Shown here piece by piece: positions 1 to 6,744 of a DNA stretch of 12,323 nucleotides (positions are counted from its first letter, which is position 1; every line of letters starts with the position of its first letter). The DNA is from Planctomycetota bacterium (GTDB lineage Bacteria; Planctomycetota; MHYJ01; WSZJ01; JACPWG01). Made by a program: the position numbers and the translations under genes. Location of the stretch: contig JACRIP010000219.1 of the NCBI GenBank assembly GCA_016220045.1, positions 1 to 12,323 on the forward strand. The letters run 5' to 3'. The notes under the pieces were generated by a model. The model was not told where the DNA came from. It saw only the letters and a list, made by a program, of their open reading frames with translations, and did no database searches.

Positions 1-195
1 TACGTCTTTCTCCTCTGGGACGAATTCTCCGCCATGCGGCTATCGGCACGGGCGCGCGGCGGCACGGCGACGTGGTGGCGTGCGCTGAAAAGCACCGGCA
101 GCATCACCGCGCAGGTCTTTCTGCGCGCCTACGATCGGGCGCAGCGGATCGCGTTGGCGATGAAGGCCCGGGGTGAGCAAGCGACGCGCGGTTGA
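1..195 (+). CDS. ECF transporter transmembrane subunit, EcfT/CbiQ type (3' end only)
   Basis: Only the last 64 residues are in the window; the start lies upstream. In the EcfT/CbiQ family this integral membrane subunit couples ATP hydrolysis by the ATPase pair to a substrate-binding S component for uptake of cobalt, nickel or vitamins. What is visible is the C-terminal cytoplasmic part. It contains a short A-R-x-R-G segment, then helix residues of the kind that dock in the ATPase groove, and ends with a segment reading RIALAMKARGE, which matches the Ala-Met-x-x-Arg-Gly signature near the end of CbiQ proteins. The stop codon overlaps a possible TTG start of the ATPase gene, and the ATPase immediately follows, which supports the call. 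The substrate cannot be read from this fragment. CbiQ (cobalt/nickel) is as likely as a generic EcfT. Confidence 0.8.
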   Translation, partial: YVFLLWDEFSAMRLSARARGGTATWWRALKSTGSITAQVFLRAYDRAQRIALAMKARGEQATRG

Positions 196-221
196 CCCGA
201 GTCGGCTTTGGACGGAAATCG

Positions 222-1157
222 ATGCCCTCCGAACGCATCATCGAGGAGTTGCGCCGCGACCTCTGCCCGCGACTCTGCGACCTGTCGCCGCTGCCGGTGC
301 CGGACGGTAAGCCGGTACTCGAGGCGCGCGACCTGCACTTCCGCTACCATGACGGCAAGGAGGCCGTTGCGGGCGTGAGCTTCGGCCTCCGGCCGGGGGA
401 GAGCGTGGCGCTGTGCGGCCCGAACGGCAGCGGCAAGACCACGCTGCTGAAGCTGCTCGCGGGCCTCCTGCAACCCCAGGAGGGCCGCATTTTCCTGGGC
501 GCGCAGGAACTGACGCCGGCGCTTTCGAGCGCCGCCTTCCGGACGATCCAGATCCTCTTCCAGGACGCGCAGGACCAGCTCTTCTGCAACTACGTGGGGG
601 AGGACGTGGCCTACGGTCCGCGCAATCTGGGCTTGCCGGAGCAGGAGGTGCTCGACCGGGCGCATCAGGCTTTGCACTTAACCGAGGCCGAGCACCTCGA
701 TCACCGTCCGATCCACCATCTGTCGGGCGGCGAGATGAAGCGCGTGGCGCTGGCGGGGCTGATTGCGATGCGCGCGCCGGTGCTGGTCCTGGACGAGCCG
801 ATGAGCGGCCTGGACCCGGCCGCCGCCGCGCATCTCGTGGAGCTGATCCGCCATCTCAATCGCGACCACGGCTACGCGCTGCTCATCGTCACGCACCAGA
901 TGGAGCTGGTGCCGCAGCTCGCGGCGCGGGTCATGATCATGGAGGGCGGTCATCTCCTGGCGGACGGAGGCGTGCGGGAGCTCCTGACCGACATCCCGCT
1001 GATGGAACGGGCGCGCCTCAAGCCGCCGTCGATTACGCGGTACTTCTTCGAGAAGGCGCTGGCCGAAGGGCGCAAGCCGCAGGACCTGCCGCTCACCGTG
1101 GAGGAGGCCCTCGGGCGGCCCGCGAGCGCGGCGCGGGTGGCCCGCCCGGAGTCGTAG
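222..1157 (+). CDS. ECF/cobalt-type ABC transporter ATP-binding protein (CbiO/EcfA-like)
   Basis: This is the ATPase of an energy-coupling-factor importer, acting on the cytoplasmic face of the membrane with the preceding EcfT/CbiQ subunit. Numbered from the ATG at 222 (311 residues), it shows Walker A GPNGSGKT at 66-73, the Q-loop Gln114 in FQDAQDQLF (typical of the CbiO/EcfA subfamily), the signature LSGGE at 167-171, Walker B VLVLDEP at 187-193 with catalytic Glu192, the D-loop SGLD at 195-198 and the switch His225. The C-terminal part, ending around PLTVEEA, is the usual CbiO tail. A TTG at 192 in the same frame overlaps the upstream stop codon as TTGA and could be a coupled start giving 321 residues. 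I prefer the ATG, which has a weak purine-rich stretch (GGACGG) 6 nt upstream. Both starts leave a longer N-terminal lead than usual before the first ABC strand. There is a single ATPase here, so it may work as a homodimer, as in CbiMNQO systems. Confidence 0.9.
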   Translation: MPSERIIEELRRDLCPRLCDLSPLPVPDGKPVLEARDLHFRYHDGKEAVAGVSFGLRPGESVALCGPNGSGKTTLLKLLAGLLQPQEGRIFLGAQELTPALSSAAFRTIQILFQDAQDQLFCNYVGEDVAYGPRNLGLPEQEVLDRAHQALHLTEAEHLDHRPIHHLSGGEMKRVALAGLIAMRAPVLVLDEPMSGLDPAAAAHLVELIRHLNRDHGYALLIVTHQMELVPQLAARVMIMEGGHLLADGGVRELLTDIPLMERARLKPPSITRYFFEKALAEGRKPQDLPLTVEEALGRPASAARVARPES

Positions 1158-1205
1158 GCGCGCGGTCGCTCGCGGAAACAACGACGTCGCCGCGCCGTTC
1201 GCCGC

Positions 1206-2036
1206 TCACCCGCCTTGCCGCCCGGCATCCGCGTCGCGACCGCCGAAGAACCCGAACTCCTGCAGGATCTCCCTGGGGTAGGCGCACTCGATGCTCACGC
1301 GCGTCCCCCGCACGCGGATCGTCATCTCGCGGCGCGTGAACTCCGATTGGCCTTCGATGAAGCGGTTGCGCCAGGCCTCGCCCGCGTACTCGCAGAGATC
1401 GCGCACCACCGTCTTGAACACCTGCCGGGCCTCCGCTTCCGAGCGCGCCGTGAACTCCCGCTCGATCTTGCCCTCCAGAATCTCCGTCTTGCCGTCCGGC
1501 GCGCCCAGCACGAGCAGGTGCTCCAAATGCACCTTCGGACCCGCCGCCCGCGCGGGCTGGGGCTTGGTCGGTGCGGGCGTCGCGGGCGGGGGCGGGAGTT
1601 CGTACTCCGGTTCGATCCCGAGGGAATGCAGCCATTGCAGCGCGTACTCGACCAGTACGCGTTGGCGCGTCGCATGCCAGCGCGCGGCGATATCCGGGTA
1701 GCGCTGCACCTGGTCGCGGAATCTGCCGAAGGCCCCCCGGCCGGCGAGCGCGGTCTGGAGCCGCTCGCGGATGTCCTCCTCCTCGATCGTCTCCGCGAAG
1801 CGACTCATGTCGGCGTAGTCCTCGCGTCCTTCGCGTTGGGGAATCGCCTCGAACTTCTCGGGATGCTCCTCCACTTCGGCGCGCAGCGCGTCCTCCTCCC
1901 CTTCGCCGTCCAGCTCGTCGATCAGGGTGATCACCTTTCCGGACTCGACGTTGAGATACGCGGAATGCCCGGGCGGCAGGGTCACGGCCTCGAGAAGCTC
2001 GGAGAAATCCACCCGCAGTTTGCGATCGCTGGTCAT
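1206..2036 (-). CDS. UPF0158-family protein with an extra C-terminal domain
   Basis: The protein has 276 residues, is soluble and acidic, and has no signal peptide. Residues 1-140 match the uncharacterised UPF0158 family: a beta segment SAYLNVESGKVI at 25-36, an acidic stretch, a short segment EAIPQREGREDY at 63-74, then MSRFAETI and the diagnostic helix-turn segment LAGRGAFGRFRDQV at 97-110. A proline- and alanine-rich linker (about 145-168) joins this to a second domain at about 169-265, an alternating strand/helix segment ending in a run rich in Glu and aromatic residues, which I do not recognise. The family has no established biochemical role. The ATG at 2036 is preceded by AAGGGG about 12 nt upstream. 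It lies 86 nt downstream of the large exported-protein gene on the same strand and may be cotranscribed with it. It converges on the ATPase gene with 48 nt between their stops. Confidence 0.75.
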   Translation of the reverse strand: MTSDRKLRVDFSELLEAVTLPPGHSAYLNVESGKVITLIDELDGEGEEDALRAEVEEHPEKFEAIPQREGREDYADMSRFAETIEEEDIRERLQTALAGRGAFGRFRDQVQRYPDIAARWHATRQRVLVEYALQWLHSLGIEPEYELPPPPATPAPTKPQPARAAGPKVHLEHLLVLGAPDGKTEILEGKIEREFTARSEAEARQVFKTVVRDLCEYAGEAWRNRFIEGQSEFTRREMTIRVRGTRVSIECAYPREILQEFGFFGGRDADAGRQGG

Positions 2037-2122
2037 GGCTGGAGCCCACCCCTTCGTGCAATTGTGACCGTCAGGATTCGGCGCGCCTGGAGCTGTCGCG
2101 CAGTGCGCCCCCTGCGCGCGCG

Positions 2123-4495
2123 CTACTCGTGAGCGTAGTAGACTTCCAGTGTCAGGACGTTGATCGCGGTGGCGTAGACCCGGCCGCCGACCTCCCCCCA
2201 GCGATCGTTCGGCGCCCAGGACCCGGCGGCGCATCCGTCCCGGGCCGTACACTGGTTCCGCGCCAGGGCATTCACCATGCTTTGGTTCCAGGGACCCCAG
2301 CGCTCCTCGCGACCCCCGGCGGCCGGCCCGTCGATGAGCCAGAGCGCGAGGGTCCCGTGATGCCAGTACCAGAAGTCGTTTCCGCCCCCTTCCTGCCACG
2401 CGGGCGGGTCGCCGGCAACGAGGCGACAGCCTTCCCTGCGGCCTACGGCATCCGCCGGATCGCCCAAGGCCATGAGTACCCGGAGCACCGCGGCCGTGCG
2501 CGCCGGATGCTGGGCGGGCCCCAAACGGCTGGACGTTTCCGTGAGCGTTCCCGGCCCGTAGCCGCACGCGCCCGTCTTCGGGTCCAGCATCGACTCGAGC
2601 AGCGCACGCCCCTCGCGCAACGCGACCGGGTCCACGGTGAACCGGGCGCGCTGCGCGGCGACCAGGGCCAGCATGCAGGTCGCCGTCACCGGCACATCCT
2701 GCTCCCCGTCGCGCGACCCATAGCGCCAGCCCCCGCCCGGATGGCGCGCGGCCTGCAGAAAAGCCGTCGCCCGTTCCGCGGCCTCCCGTAGCGCGCTGCC
2801 GCCCTGCACCGCATACCCGCGCGCGAGCGCCGCGACCGCGAGTGCGTGCTGCAGCACGAAGGACCCGCTGCGCCGGTCGCCGATGGCTCCGTCCGCGGCT
2901 TGCTCGCGCACGAGCGCGGCCGCCGCCTCGCGCGCCGCGGCGGCCAAGGACAACTCCCTGCCCGTGAGCGGATCGACGTACCGGTCGCAGACCCACGGGT
3001 CGTAGCCGGCGCCGAGCAGCGCACTCAGCGCCAGCGCCGTGACGCCGATCCGGGAACTCCCCGACCCGCGGCCGATGCACGGCGACTTGCGACACGCGGC
3101 CGAGAACTCCGCGGCATCCCAACTGCCGTTCTGGCCTTGGTGCCGCGCGAGCCAGCGCAGCCCCGCGGTCACACTGTTTTCGCTGGCGTCGGTCGACCCG
3201 CGCGATCCGCCGCCGCGTGCCGCCGGCGCTCGGGGGGGGGCCGCAGGCCGCGCCAGGAATTCGCGATCCGCCTCCCAGTCCCGGTCGAAGCGCGCCAGCG
3301 GAGGGCCCAGTTGGTTTTCGCTGGAACCCAGGATTCGCCCTACCGTGTCGAGGGCCGCCGCCGCAGCGAACCCCTTCCGCGCCCCGAGCGCTAACAGCAC
3401 CTGTTCGGCAATGGACTGGAGGGCAGGCGCGCGCCGCGCCGCGAGACGGCACGCCGCGAATGCGGTCGCGTGGGCCTGCTCCCGGTTCCCTTGCCGCATC
3501 CACGCCCACGCCTCTTCCAGGCGCAGCGCCAGGCCGAGCGGAGATTCCTCGAGCTCCGGCGGACCGGCCCGGAAGGCCTTCTCCGCGGCCTCCAGCGCGG
3601 CGGCGCCGTCGCCCGCGTGCCGGTTCATGCGCGCCAGCGCCAGCAGGGCTTCCCACACCAGTTCGGCCGTGGGGCGGTCCCACGTACACGCGCGCGTCTC
3701 CGCGTCCCAGAAGCGCTCACGCAGCTCTGCGACCCGTTGGTAATCGTCGAGGGCCGCGCGCAGGTCGCCACGCGTCGCGAGCAGACGCGCCCGGTAGAGC
3801 ATGGTGCGCGCCGCCAGGGCGTAGCCCTCCTGTTCCGGAAACAGGTCGAAGAGGCGCGCCACTCCCGCGGCCAGGAGCGGGCCGCGCGCCGGATCGTCGG
3901 GCGCGCGCAGCAGGGCGCGATGGTAGGGAAGCAAGGCGAATTCGAGGCGGAGCGGCGCCCCGTAGTCGGGCTCCGGCCACCGGCCCGACCTGCGCGTCGG
4001 GCACCGCCGAGCGAGGAGCGCTTCGGCCTGGGCCAGGATTTCGTCGCCCGCGCGCACGTCGTTCGCCACCCGGAGCGGATCGGCGCGTCGCCAGGCCAGA
4101 CCCTCCGCCGCCCGGCGGCACAGCCGCGCGTAGGCGAAGAGCAGGCGTGAGGCGGGCTCTTCCTCGGCCGGGAGGGCGAGCGCGTGGGCGCATGCGGCGA
4201 TCGCCCGATGCAGCGCATCGCCGACGGAGGCGGCCGCGGGCGCACGGACGGACTCTTCCCAGGCGACGCGCGCGCGCAGCAGGATCGCCTCCGTGCGGCC
4301 GGCGGGCCCGACGGTTCGCTCGTAATCGTCGCAGGCCTGATCGGCCCAGTCGAACCAGCCGCGTTCCACGAGCGCGAGTGCGAAGCGCTCCTCGGCCGGG
4401 AATGGTGGCGGTGGTTGTGCGCGCAGCCCGATCGCAGGCGCAAGTAGGATCACGGCCGCGAGCAGGGCTGCCCGTGCGCGGCGGCGAGGCCTCAT
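2123..4495 (-). CDS. Exported protein: helical-repeat N-terminal half plus squalene-cyclase/prenyltransferase-like repeats
   Basis: This 790-residue protein begins with a signal peptide: basic MRPRRRAR, a hydrophobic core at about 9-24, and likely cleavage after Ala26. Residues 30-390 are Ala/Leu/Arg-rich paired helices that look TPR-like, although no single repeat is clear. A low-complexity Pro/Ala/Gly linker (414-435) follows. Residues 440-790 form an alpha-toroid of the terpenoid-cyclase fold, with QW-like motifs QGQNGSWD at 453-460 and PGGGWRYG at 586-593. It ends with WGPWN, GSW and GGRVYATAINVL followed by LEVYY, a C-terminus I associate with planctomycete proteins. There is no DxDD or DDxxD-type catalytic motif, so it is probably a binding or scaffold protein rather than a cyclase. 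The ATG at 4495 has GGAG 8 nt upstream and gives a normal signal peptide; an in-frame ATG further upstream (4552) lies within the promoter and is unlikely. A nine-C run falls in the linker. The substrate is unknown. Confidence 0.85.
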   Translation of the reverse strand: MRPRRRARAALLAAVILLAPAIGLRAQPPPPFPAEERFALALVERGWFDWADQACDDYERTVGPAGRTEAILLRARVAWEESVRAPAAASVGDALHRAIAACAHALALPAEEEPASRLLFAYARLCRRAAEGLAWRRADPLRVANDVRAGDEILAQAEALLARRCPTRRSGRWPEPDYGAPLRLEFALLPYHRALLRAPDDPARGPLLAAGVARLFDLFPEQEGYALAARTMLYRARLLATRGDLRAALDDYQRVAELRERFWDAETRACTWDRPTAELVWEALLALARMNRHAGDGAAALEAAEKAFRAGPPELEESPLGLALRLEEAWAWMRQGNREQAHATAFAACRLAARRAPALQSIAEQVLLALGARKGFAAAAALDTVGRILGSSENQLGPPLARFDRDWEADREFLARPAAPPRAPAARGGGSRGSTDASENSVTAGLRWLARHQGQNGSWDAAEFSAACRKSPCIGRGSGSSRIGVTALALSALLGAGYDPWVCDRYVDPLTGRELSLAAAAREAAAALVREQAADGAIGDRRSGSFVLQHALAVAALARGYAVQGGSALREAAERATAFLQAARHPGGGWRYGSRDGEQDVPVTATCMLALVAAQRARFTVDPVALREGRALLESMLDPKTGACGYGPGTLTETSSRLGPAQHPARTAAVLRVLMALGDPADAVGRREGCRLVAGDPPAWQEGGGNDFWYWHHGTLALWLIDGPAAGGREERWGPWNQSMVNALARNQCTARDGCAAGSWAPNDRWGEVGGRVYATAINVLTLEVYYAHE

Positions 4496-4522
4496 GAGGA
4501 TTTCTCCGAAACCGCCCCGGGT

Positions 4523-4552
4523 ATCATCCTCCAGGACGTGCCCGCACGTCAA
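4523..4552 (-). promoter_or_regulatory. Predicted sigma70-type promoter of the large exported-protein gene
   Basis: On the minus strand TTGACG (4547-4552, five of six consensus bases) is separated by 18 nt from GATGAT (4523-4528, four of six). This places transcription start near 4516, leaving a leader of about 20 nt that contains the GGAG ribosome-binding site at 4504-4507. The placement fits the ATG at 4495 and argues against a longer N-terminus. It is judged from consensus matching only. Confidence 0.45.
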
Positions 4553-4648
4553 GCGTAGGATGGTCGGCGGGCGCGCGTCCGAAGCTTTGCCGTTCCTGGT
4601 ATTGCGCGTCGAGGGTCGGCCCCCCGGCAGGCGGACCCGTCATGCGCG

Positions 4649-4867
4649 GCGGTCGCAAGGGCCGCCGTTGCCGGCCCTGCGAGTGCAGGCGAGGAGGCCT
4701 GCACCACCATTGCGGGCGACCTTCTCGAACGACCTGCGACTTGCTCGGAACCCTGGTGGCGCAGGCGTCCTCGCCTGCGCCGCGAGCTCACCCGTGTGGC
4801 AGTCCCGTGGGCTTCCTCAGCTCACCCGCTCGAGGCGCCCACGCCCCAACCGACCTCTTGCGACGGC
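4649..4867 (+). repeat. Double-hairpin repeat element, copy A (219 bp)
   Basis: This intergenic element is bounded by inverted termini: GCGGTCGCAAGG at 4649-4660 and CCTCTTGCGACGGC at 4854-4867. Inside are two hairpins. Hairpin 1 has 8-bp arms GTGCAGGC (4683-4690) and GCCTGCAC (4697-4704). Hairpin 2 has 10-bp arms GGCGCAGGCG (4758-4767) and CGCCTGCGCC (4772-4781) with a TCCT loop. The two hairpins are near reverse complements of each other, so the whole element is a nested palindrome. A second copy of almost the same length and layout lies at 8949-9166 in the same orientation. It encodes no transposase, so it is either a MITE/REP-like non-autonomous mobile element or a structured RNA. This copy sits between divergent genes. 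Confidence 0.75.
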
Positions 4868-4970
4868 CTCCTGCGCGACTTCCTGCGCGTACGCACCGGG
4901 AAACCCCAAACCGCGTCGCGGTCCGGGGGATAGGGTGGGTGGGCGGAGTCTCGATGCGGAGGTGCCTTGC

Positions 4971-5558
4971 ATGTTCGTGGCCAACGCCCGCCCGGAGCGG
5001 TCGCGCTGGATTCGTTGTCCCCGGTTCTCCCTGCGCACGCTGCTGCTGGGGCTCGCGGCGATGTCCTGTGCGGTGTGCATGGCCGCCCGTTGCTGGCCGC
5101 ACCCACCGGAGGGGATTGCCCACCTCTGCACGCTCGGGGTGAAGCTGCAGCTCTACGCCGAGCGCCACGACGGCCGGTTTCCGGCGGGCGCGGCAACGCC
5201 CGAAGCCTCGCTGTGCCTGCTGGCGCCCGCGCCGGGCGCGGCGCTCTGGTTCCGCGGCAAGGGAGTGCGCGAGCAGGATGCGGCGCGGGAACTCGCCGCC
5301 ACCGGCGCGTTGGGGCCGAAGACCTGCGGCTGGCACTACATCGAGGGACTCACACTGGCCGACGACTCCCGGCTGGCGCTGATCTGGGACAAGGCGGCGG
5401 GCTTCGATCATGACGGCGTCTGGCGCGGCAACCGCAAGCGCGAAGTCGGGTTCGTCGACGGAACCAAGAAGTTCATTTCGGACGTCGAGTGGCCGGCATT
5501 CCTGGTCGAGCAGCAGCTACATTGGGCGGCGCGCAGGATTCGCGACGCGAGGAGATAG
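4971..5558 (+). CDS. Small membrane-anchored protein with pseudopilin-like features
   Basis: A 195-residue protein. A short basic N-terminus (RSRWIRCPR) leads into FSLRTLLLG and a single membrane segment at about 20-40. Proteins starting this way are common in planctomycetes. The exported part contains KLQLYAERHDGRFP at 58-71, which resembles the first helix and following loop of type II secretion pseudopilins. Near the end, VGFVDGTKKFI at 159-169 resembles the loop that closes DUF1559-type H-X9-DG pilin-like proteins. The usual prepilin peptidase motif (G-F-T-L-x-E) is missing, so processing as a pilin is doubtful. GGAGGT at 4958-4963, 7 nt before the ATG, fixes the start firmly. The upstream sequence stays open for many codons, but that stretch is repeat DNA. 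The gene appears monocistronic and its function is unknown. Confidence 0.75.
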   Translation: MFVANARPERSRWIRCPRFSLRTLLLGLAAMSCAVCMAARCWPHPPEGIAHLCTLGVKLQLYAERHDGRFPAGAATPEASLCLLAPAPGAALWFRGKGVREQDAARELAATGALGPKTCGWHYIEGLTLADDSRLALIWDKAAGFDHDGVWRGNRKREVGFVDGTKKFISDVEWPAFLVEQQLHWAARRIRDARR

Positions 5559-5673
5559 GCGCGGGCGATTCCGTACCGGTCGTGGGGAAGCGGGTTCGCG
5601 CCTCCTCCCCCCCCCCCCCCACCCGGCGCCGGGGCGGGTGACTCGCCCGGCCGCTCCGGTGTGTAACGCCGGC
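5559..5673. other. Intergenic space with a 14-base poly-C tract and GC-rich palindromes
   Basis: An uninterrupted run of 14 C lies at 5607-5620. It is followed by the 12-bp palindrome CCCGGCGCCGGG (5622-5633) and a short hairpin with arms GGGCG (5632-5636) and CGCCC (5644-5648). The hairpins could stop transcription from the upstream gene, but there is no T run after them. A tract of this length is also a place where sequencing or assembly could be off by one or more bases. Confidence 0.5.
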
Positions 5674-6024
5674 ATGAGCAACGGCCACGCGTTCCCCACC
5701 ACGCCCGAACCGACGCCCGCGCTGCCCGCGGAGCCCGCGGAGCCCGCCCGTCCCGCCGCCGCCGCCGGGAGCTGCTACCTGCGCGCGCGCCCGGCCAAGC
5801 GCGACCGGCGGCGCAGCGAGGAGGAAACGGCCCGCGCCGAGCGCGAGATCCTCGCGGGGCGGCGCCGCATGACCAAGGCCGGAACCGAGGTGAGCTACCG
5901 CGCGCTCGCAGGAACGCCCGCGACCTGCTCCACCACGCCTACCAGATCCCTCGACTCGTACGGTTTCAGGATGAAAGCTCGCACATGCAGTCGGAGGGCG
6001 CGGAGGCGACTGGTCGTGGTGTGA
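5674..6024 (+). pseudogene. Coding-looking fragment, apparently truncated where it meets the receiver gene
   Basis: The frame gives 116 residues from the ATG at 5674. The first 75-80 residues look genuinely coding: a Pro/Ala/Glu-rich head, then a charged helical segment including EEETARAEREILAGRRR, with nearly every codon ending in G or C. From about 5893 the frame runs antisense through the last 130 nt of the receiver gene, and codons such as AGA, GGT, AAA, GCT, ACA and AGT appear, the pattern expected of a non-coding shadow. My reading is that a real gene lost its original 3' end, or that it is a small gene overlapping tail to tail with its neighbour. No ribosome-binding site is evident. 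A frameshift at the upstream poly-C run could also hide a longer N-terminus. I do not recognise the family. Confidence 0.35.
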
Positions 6025-6296
6025 TCGCAGGTCAGGATCACCACCGGCAGGTCGCGGGTCCGTGGATCCGCGCGCACGCGCTCGATCACCTCGAAGCCGT
6101 CGATGAACGGCAGCCCAAGATCCACGATCAGCACGTCCGGACGCTCGGTCTGGAGCTCGGTCAACATCGGACCTGGCGTCAGAAAGGGGACCAGGTCGAT
6201 CGGTCGCCCCTGGAACTGGTGCTGAACCACGTCGTGAACGTCGGGCTCGTCCTCCAGAAACCAGACCCGCTTGCGGGGCGTTCGGTAGCTGGCCAT
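5895..6296 (-). CDS. Stand-alone response regulator receiver domain (CheY-like)
   Basis: This 133-residue protein is a single REC domain with no DNA-binding or enzymatic output domain. The acidic pocket residues Glu15-Asp16 lie in FLEDEP. The phosphoacceptor is Asp59 in VDLGLPFIDG, the switch Thr is residue 89 in VILTCD, and the conserved Lys111 is in ILKPY. All are in the expected places, so the domain should be phosphorylatable. The partner histidine kinase is not in the window. Single-domain receivers usually act in phosphorelays, in motility switching or by protein-protein contact. The ATG at 6296 is preceded by TGAGG (6306-6310) at 9-nt spacing. A perfect palindrome lies 60 bp upstream. 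The last 130 nt overlap, tail to tail, a fragmentary frame on the other strand. Confidence 0.9.
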   Translation of the reverse strand: MASYRTPRKRVWFLEDEPDVHDVVQHQFQGRPIDLVPFLTPGPMLTELQTERPDVLIVDLGLPFIDGFEVIERVRADPRTRDLPVVILTCDHTTTSRLRALRLHVRAFILKPYESRDLVGVVEQVAGVPASAR

Positions 6297-6355
6297 CGCA
6301 GATTACCTCACAGATGTCGTGCAGCCGTTGCTGGATGCGAAGCTGGTCTCACCTT

Positions 6356-6367
6356 GTTACCGGTAAC
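6356..6367. promoter_or_regulatory. Perfect 12-bp palindrome upstream of the receiver gene, possible operator
   Basis: GTTACCGGTAAC is a perfect 12-bp palindrome centred about 65 bp upstream of the receiver start. Its size and symmetry suit a dimeric regulator. No second copy was seen in the window and no promoter hexamers could be assigned next to it, so the role is a guess. Confidence 0.3.
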
Positions 6368-6570
6368 TCGGGGAGCGCAGGAACGATTCGCTACATCGCG
6401 CGGCGGACCGGTGCTGGGGGCCGCCGTGCGTGTTCGGTGTAGGTCCCTTGCCACCAATGGGTTGACGCGCCCGCTCCCGGTTCAGGGCGGAGTTTGAAGC
6501 ACTGACTCGCAATTTATCGGCCGTCGCCGGGAAGGTGGCCGACTCGCCCGCGACGGGAGGAAGGGGCGCC

Positions 6571-6606
6571 GTGGGCGCCGTGGGCGACGTGGGCGACGTG
6601 GGCGAC
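6571..6606 (+). repeat. 9-bp tandem repeat, four units
   Basis: Four head-to-tail units: GTGGGCGCC followed by three identical GTGGGCGAC units, with a degenerate further unit just upstream. The unit length keeps a reading frame open on all strands, which explains open frames here without a gene. Confidence 0.8.
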
Positions 6607-6744
6607 GCCGGTTCGCGATGCAGGTGCGGAAGGGAGGGTGCGCGACCGGTCTATCCGACGGATACCCCGTCATCGGTAGGGTCGGGCCATGGCTGATCTC
6701 TACCCACGAGTCTGGCTGCCGGAGACCGCACACCCAAGCTCTTC

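Noticed and set aside
413..1339. Plus-strand frame overlapping the ABC ATPase in another phase
   Set aside because: High G+C leaves many shadow frames open. The ATPase frame has every expected motif, and this frame shows only Arg/Ala/Gly-rich sequence.
4649..4867. CRISPR array or att site as an explanation of the repeat hairpins
   Set aside because: There are only two copies more than 4 kb apart, with no regular spacers, no cas genes, no integrase and no tRNA target.
4494..4970. Long open frame upstream of and in frame with the 195-residue membrane protein
   Set aside because: It runs through repeat copy A, has no ribosome-binding site at its earlier start, and a perfect GGAGGT lies just before the ATG at 4971. 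A similar peptide (containing RRSQGPP) comes from copy B, showing that it is translated repeat DNA.
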